A program made the position numbers and the translations under genes. This document shows, piece after piece, positions 7,275 through 9,635 of a stretch of 9,635 nucleotides of DNA (positions within the stretch are counted from its first letter, which is position 1; each line of letters starts with the position of its first letter). Source of the stretch: Caldifarciminota bacterium (GTDB lineage Bacteria; Hydrothermota; E44-bin80); the NCBI GenBank assembly GCA_023127905.1, contig JAGMEZ010000273.1:1-9635 (forward strand), given 5' to 3'. The notes below the pieces were generated by a model. The model was not told the origin of the DNA and did not search any database. It saw only the letters and a program-made list of their open reading frames with translations.

Positions 7275-8111
7275 TTACTTATCCTTGGTTTTCAACATAA
7301 ATTTATCATATGCAAGTTTTTCCTCTTCCTTATAAGTAGCCAGCCTTTTCAGAAGAAGGTCGTAATTTACCTCATGACCGTCAAATTCTGGTCCGTCAAC
7401 ACATGCAAATTTTGTTTTTCCCCCTACTTCTACTCTGCAGACTCCGCACATTCCTGTTCCGTCAACCATAATGGAATTAAGGCTAACAATTGTCTTTATC
7501 CCGTATTCCTTTGTCATAAGGCAAACGAATTTCATCATTATTGCCGGACCAGATGCAAGGACAAGGTCAACTTTCTTTCCTGAATCTAATATTTCCTTTA
7601 GTTGGTCAGTCACAAATCCCTTTCTTCCGTAAGAACCGTCATCTGTTGTAATGTACAGTTCATCAGAAAAAGCGTTTGTTTCATTCTCGAGAATAATTAG
7701 ATTCTTTGTTCTTGCACCGATTATGGATATTAGGTAATTTCCTGCGTCTTTCATTCCTCGTGCTATGGGATAGCAAACGGCATGACCAACCCCTCCACCC
7801 ACTGCAATAACTGTTCCGAACCTTTCGATATGAGTAGGTTGTCCGAGAGGGCCAACGACGTCAAGGATGCTATCTCCAGAATTTAATGTTCCCAGATGTT
7901 CGGTTGTCTTGCCAACAACCTGGACGATAATTGTGATTGTACCTTTTTCTTTATCCGCATTAGCTATTGTCAGTGGGATTCTTTCTCCGGTTTCATCAAT
8001 CCTTATAATGACGAACTGTCCGGGTTTTCTTTTCTTAGCAATCAAGGGCGCTTCAATTTCAAAGAGATTAATTCCTTCTGCAATCCTTTTTTTCTGAACG
8101 ATTTGGTTCAT
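7275..8111 (-). CDS. nfnA: NfnA, small subunit of NADH-dependent reduced ferredoxin:NADP+ oxidoreductase
   Basis: NfnA carries an FAD, an NAD(H) site and a [2Fe-2S] cluster and passes electrons to and from NfnB. The protein has 278 residues, the normal length. RIPLTIA (44-50) is the FAD-contacting motif of the ferredoxin reductase-like fold, GGGVGHAVCYPIA (105-117) and SGPAIMMK (187-194) form the pyridine nucleotide half, and the cluster motif lies near the C-terminus. That motif is Asp217-x4-Cys222-x2-Cys225-x11-Cys237 (VDGTGMCGVC...FACVDGP). PyrK-type relatives have Cys at the first position, and Asp there is the known NfnA signature. The GPEFDGHEVNYD segment also fits. Its ATG lies one base beyond the ackA stop codon, and a strong ribosome-binding site sits inside ackA. 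The same family includes the sulfide dehydrogenase subunits of archaea, an alternative name for a similar enzyme. Confidence 0.92.
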   Translation of the reverse strand: MNQIVQKKRIAEGINLFEIEAPLIAKKRKPGQFVIIRIDETGERIPLTIANADKEKGTITIIVQVVGKTTEHLGTLNSGDSILDVVGPLGQPTHIERFGTVIAVGGGVGHAVCYPIARGMKDAGNYLISIIGARTKNLIILENETNAFSDELYITTDDGSYGRKGFVTDQLKEILDSGKKVDLVLASGPAIMMKFVCLMTKEYGIKTIVSLNSIMVDGTGMCGVCRVEVGGKTKFACVDGPEFDGHEVNYDLLLKRLATYKEEEKLAYDKFMLKTKDK

Positions 8112-8112
8112 G

Positions 8113-9423
8113 CTATCTCCTTTCTATTTTATATGCTTCTTCTCTCATTTTATTTACATAAGATGGATCTTCGAAGGAATATCTGTACGTCTGAGGGTCT
8201 GTATATTCACCTTTTAGTATTGCAACCACATCTTCAGTGAAGACTATTTCCTCGTCTGTTGGAATTACAAAAATTTTTACTTTTGAACTATTAGTTGATA
8301 TAATGGATTCATGATTTTTGCTTATGGCTTTTTTATTTCTCTCTTTGTCAATTTCGATTCCAAAACATTCAAGGTTACTAAGTGCTGCTTCCCTGAGTTC
8401 ATAGGATTTTTCGCCTGCACCTGCTGTAAAGACGATTGCATCAATTGTTTCAAGGGCAGCTATGTATGCGCCAATATATTTTCTAATTCTGTATGCTTCT
8501 ATGTTAAATGCAAGTTTTGCTCTCTCGTCTCCTTTTTTCATTGCTTCAGTTACATCCCTTCTGTCCGTGAATTTGCCAGTTATTCCCAGAATTCCGCTTT
8601 TTCTATTAAGGATGGATACTATTCTTAATGCAGTAAATCCCTCTTTTTCAGAGATGTAACCTATTATTGCCGGATCAATATCACCGGAGCGGGTTCCCAT
8701 TACCAGTCCTTCAAGAGGGGTAAACCCCATTGAATGGTCGATAGCAATGCCATTTTTGATTGCTGTAAAACTAACCCCATTACCAATATGGCAGGTTATA
8801 AGATTGACTTCATCCTTTTTCTTCTTTAAGAGAACAGCGGCTCTTCTTGAGACATATAGATGTGAAGTTCCGTGGAAACCATATCTTCTTACTCTATATT
8901 TTTCGTACCAATCGTAAGGAACCGCATATATATATGCTTCTTGGGGTAAGGTTTGAAGGAATGCCGTATCCATAACAGCAATATGTGGTATTTCTGGCAT
9001 AAGTTTCATAGATGCCTTTATTCCAGTGATATTTGGAGGATTGTGGAGCGGAGCCAGATCTTTTAATTCTTCGAAGGTTTCAAGTACTTCTTCGTTTATC
9101 AAGATGGACTTCACGAATTTTTCTCCACCATGGACAACCCTGTGTCCACATGCATTCACTTCTGAAAGACTATTAATCACTGGACTTTCTCCACCAAGTA
9201 TCATGTCTATAATAAGCTGAATAGCCTCCTTGTGGTCGACACATTCCCTCTTTTTTTCAAGCGTTTTTTTACCTGGTACATCGTGCTTAATAAATGATCC
9301 ACCGATTATAATTCTTTCAACAACTCCCTTACAGAGAACCGTTTTCCTGTTCCAATTGTACAGCTGGTATTTTACCGATGAGCTACCACAGTTCAATGTC
9401 AGGATAATTATTTCATTTTTCAT
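8113..9423 (-). CDS. ackA: Acetate kinase
   Basis: The enzyme converts acetyl phosphate plus ADP to acetate plus ATP, the substrate-level phosphorylation step of acetate fermentation, and can run in reverse. Family motifs are all present: LTLNCGSSSVKYQ (Asn11), CGHRVVHGG (Arg95), LAPLHNPPN (His127), VMDTAF (Asp152), RRYGFHGTSH (His184), CHIGNG (Asn215), MGTRSGDIDP (Arg245), FTAGAGEKS and IPTDEE (Glu391/Glu392), covering the known catalytic and nucleotide-binding residues. At 436 residues it is roughly 30 longer than usual. The excess is a charged, Tyr-rich tail after AILKGEY (about 403-436). The start is fixed by the short lead to the NCGSSS motif, although only a weak AGAG is found about 14 bases upstream. 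It follows ndk by 30 bases and is followed at once by nfnA, so the three are probably one transcript. A phosphotransacetylase gene is not in view. Confidence 0.97.
   Translation of the reverse strand: MKNEIIILTLNCGSSSVKYQLYNWNRKTVLCKGVVERIIIGGSFIKHDVPGKKTLEKKRECVDHKEAIQLIIDMILGGESPVINSLSEVNACGHRVVHGGEKFVKSILINEEVLETFEELKDLAPLHNPPNITGIKASMKLMPEIPHIAVMDTAFLQTLPQEAYIYAVPYDWYEKYRVRRYGFHGTSHLYVSRRAAVLLKKKKDEVNLITCHIGNGVSFTAIKNGIAIDHSMGFTPLEGLVMGTRSGDIDPAIIGYISEKEGFTALRIVSILNRKSGILGITGKFTDRRDVTEAMKKGDERAKLAFNIEAYRIRKYIGAYIAALETIDAIVFTAGAGEKSYELREAALSNLECFGIEIDKERNKKAISKNHESIISTNSSKVKIFVIPTDEEIVFTEDVVAILKGEYTDPQTYRYSFEDPSYVNKMREEAYKIERR
8117..8123 (-). promoter_or_regulatory. Shine-Dalgarno site of nfnA inside the end of ackA
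   Basis: AAAGGAG on the minus strand lies five bases before the nfnA ATG, and its bases encode the last Glu-Arg-Arg of acetate kinase. This is the strongest ribosome-binding site in the window and implies translational coupling of ackA and nfnA. Confidence 0.85.
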
Positions 9424-9453
9424 GTTATTAATAAATCTCTATTGTTATCTTTT

Positions 9454-9635
9454 TTATCTAAAGATTATTGTAATTTCTCTCTCTGCATTTTCAATTGAAT
9501 CTGAAGCATGAACAGAGTTCATCTGAATATCAGTTCCATAACATCTTCGTATTGTTCCTGGGGGTGATTTCAAAGGGTCTGTTTCTCCGACTAATTTCCT
9601 TAATTCGCTTACTGCATTTTCTTTTTCAAGTACAC
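9454..9635 (-). CDS. ndk: Nucleoside diphosphate kinase, C-terminal fragment (5' end outside window)
   Basis: Reading the minus strand from 9633 gives 59 in-frame residues ending at a TAA (9454-9456). They begin VLEKENAVSELRKLVGETDP and include PPGTIRRCYG and NSVHASDSIENAEREI, which match the C-terminal third of nucleoside diphosphate kinase. The His in NSVHASDS is the phosphorylated catalytic His, and the Arg in GTIR and the Asn before it belong to the nucleotide site. The enzyme moves phosphate from ATP to other NDPs through the phospho-His. Two family-typical Gly positions differ (HAS for HGS, IRRCYG for IRGDFG). The gene continues past the right edge and stands first in the visible part of the ndk-ackA-nfnA group. 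Confidence 0.93.
   Translation of the reverse strand, partial: VLEKENAVSELRKLVGETDPLKSPPGTIRRCYGTDIQMNSVHASDSIENAEREITIIFR

Noticed and set aside
7275..8111. Dihydroorotate dehydrogenase electron transfer subunit (PyrK)
   Set aside because: The cluster motif begins with Asp217 instead of Cys, and the neighbour is NfnB rather than PyrD.

Overview
The window looks like chromosomal DNA from an anaerobic bacterium with an AT-rich genome, around 40% GC as judged by eye and by partial hand counts. Energy genes of the Thermotoga/Clostridia type (electron-bifurcating NfnAB and acetate kinase) point to fermentative anaerobic metabolism. Nearly every intergenic gap holds short palindromic or direct-repeat DNA of the kind dispersed through the genomes of several uncultivated bacterial phyla (WOR-3/Stahlbacteria-like or Cloacimonadota-like lineages would fit). 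That phylum suggestion is an inference and cannot be settled from the sequence here.

Layout. Positions 1-1372 (+) hold the 3' part of an RND/MMPL-family exporter gene and a translationally coupled four-helix membrane protein gene. They are followed by about 295 bases with no convincing gene: a possible gene remnant, then a patchwork of hairpins and repeat fragments. Positions 1668-3197 (-) encode an HD-GYP-type phosphohydrolase-like protein with a long helical N-terminal half. A short intergenic region (3198-3331) carries two divergent sigma70-type promoters so close to their start codons that both mRNAs may be leaderless. The rightward one drives a 68-residue, two-helix membrane protein. From 3539 to the right edge all genes are on the minus strand. 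In transcription order these are ndk (its 3' end is at the right edge), ackA, nfnA, nfnB and mnmG.

How the genes fit together. NfnA and NfnB form the NADH-dependent ferredoxin:NADP+ oxidoreductase, which balances ferredoxin, NADH and NADPH pools. Acetate kinase makes ATP from acetyl phosphate, and nucleoside diphosphate kinase spreads the phosphate among NTPs, so ndk-ackA-nfnA-nfnB reads as an energy and redox cluster. ackA and nfnA are coupled, with the nfnA ribosome-binding site inside the last codons of ackA. mnmG, a tRNA wobble-uridine modification enzyme, lies downstream and is probably only a neighbour.

The most unusual material is between the genes. nfnA and nfnB, whose products work as a 1:1 complex, are separated by two perfect 63-bp copies of a compound palindrome plus a third hairpin. 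The nfnB-mnmG gap is a chain of four small hairpins. A TCTGATA-type repeat overlaps the 3' end of mnmG and supplies the last 16 residues of the protein. I see no CRISPR array, transposase, tRNA, rRNA or defence system in the window.
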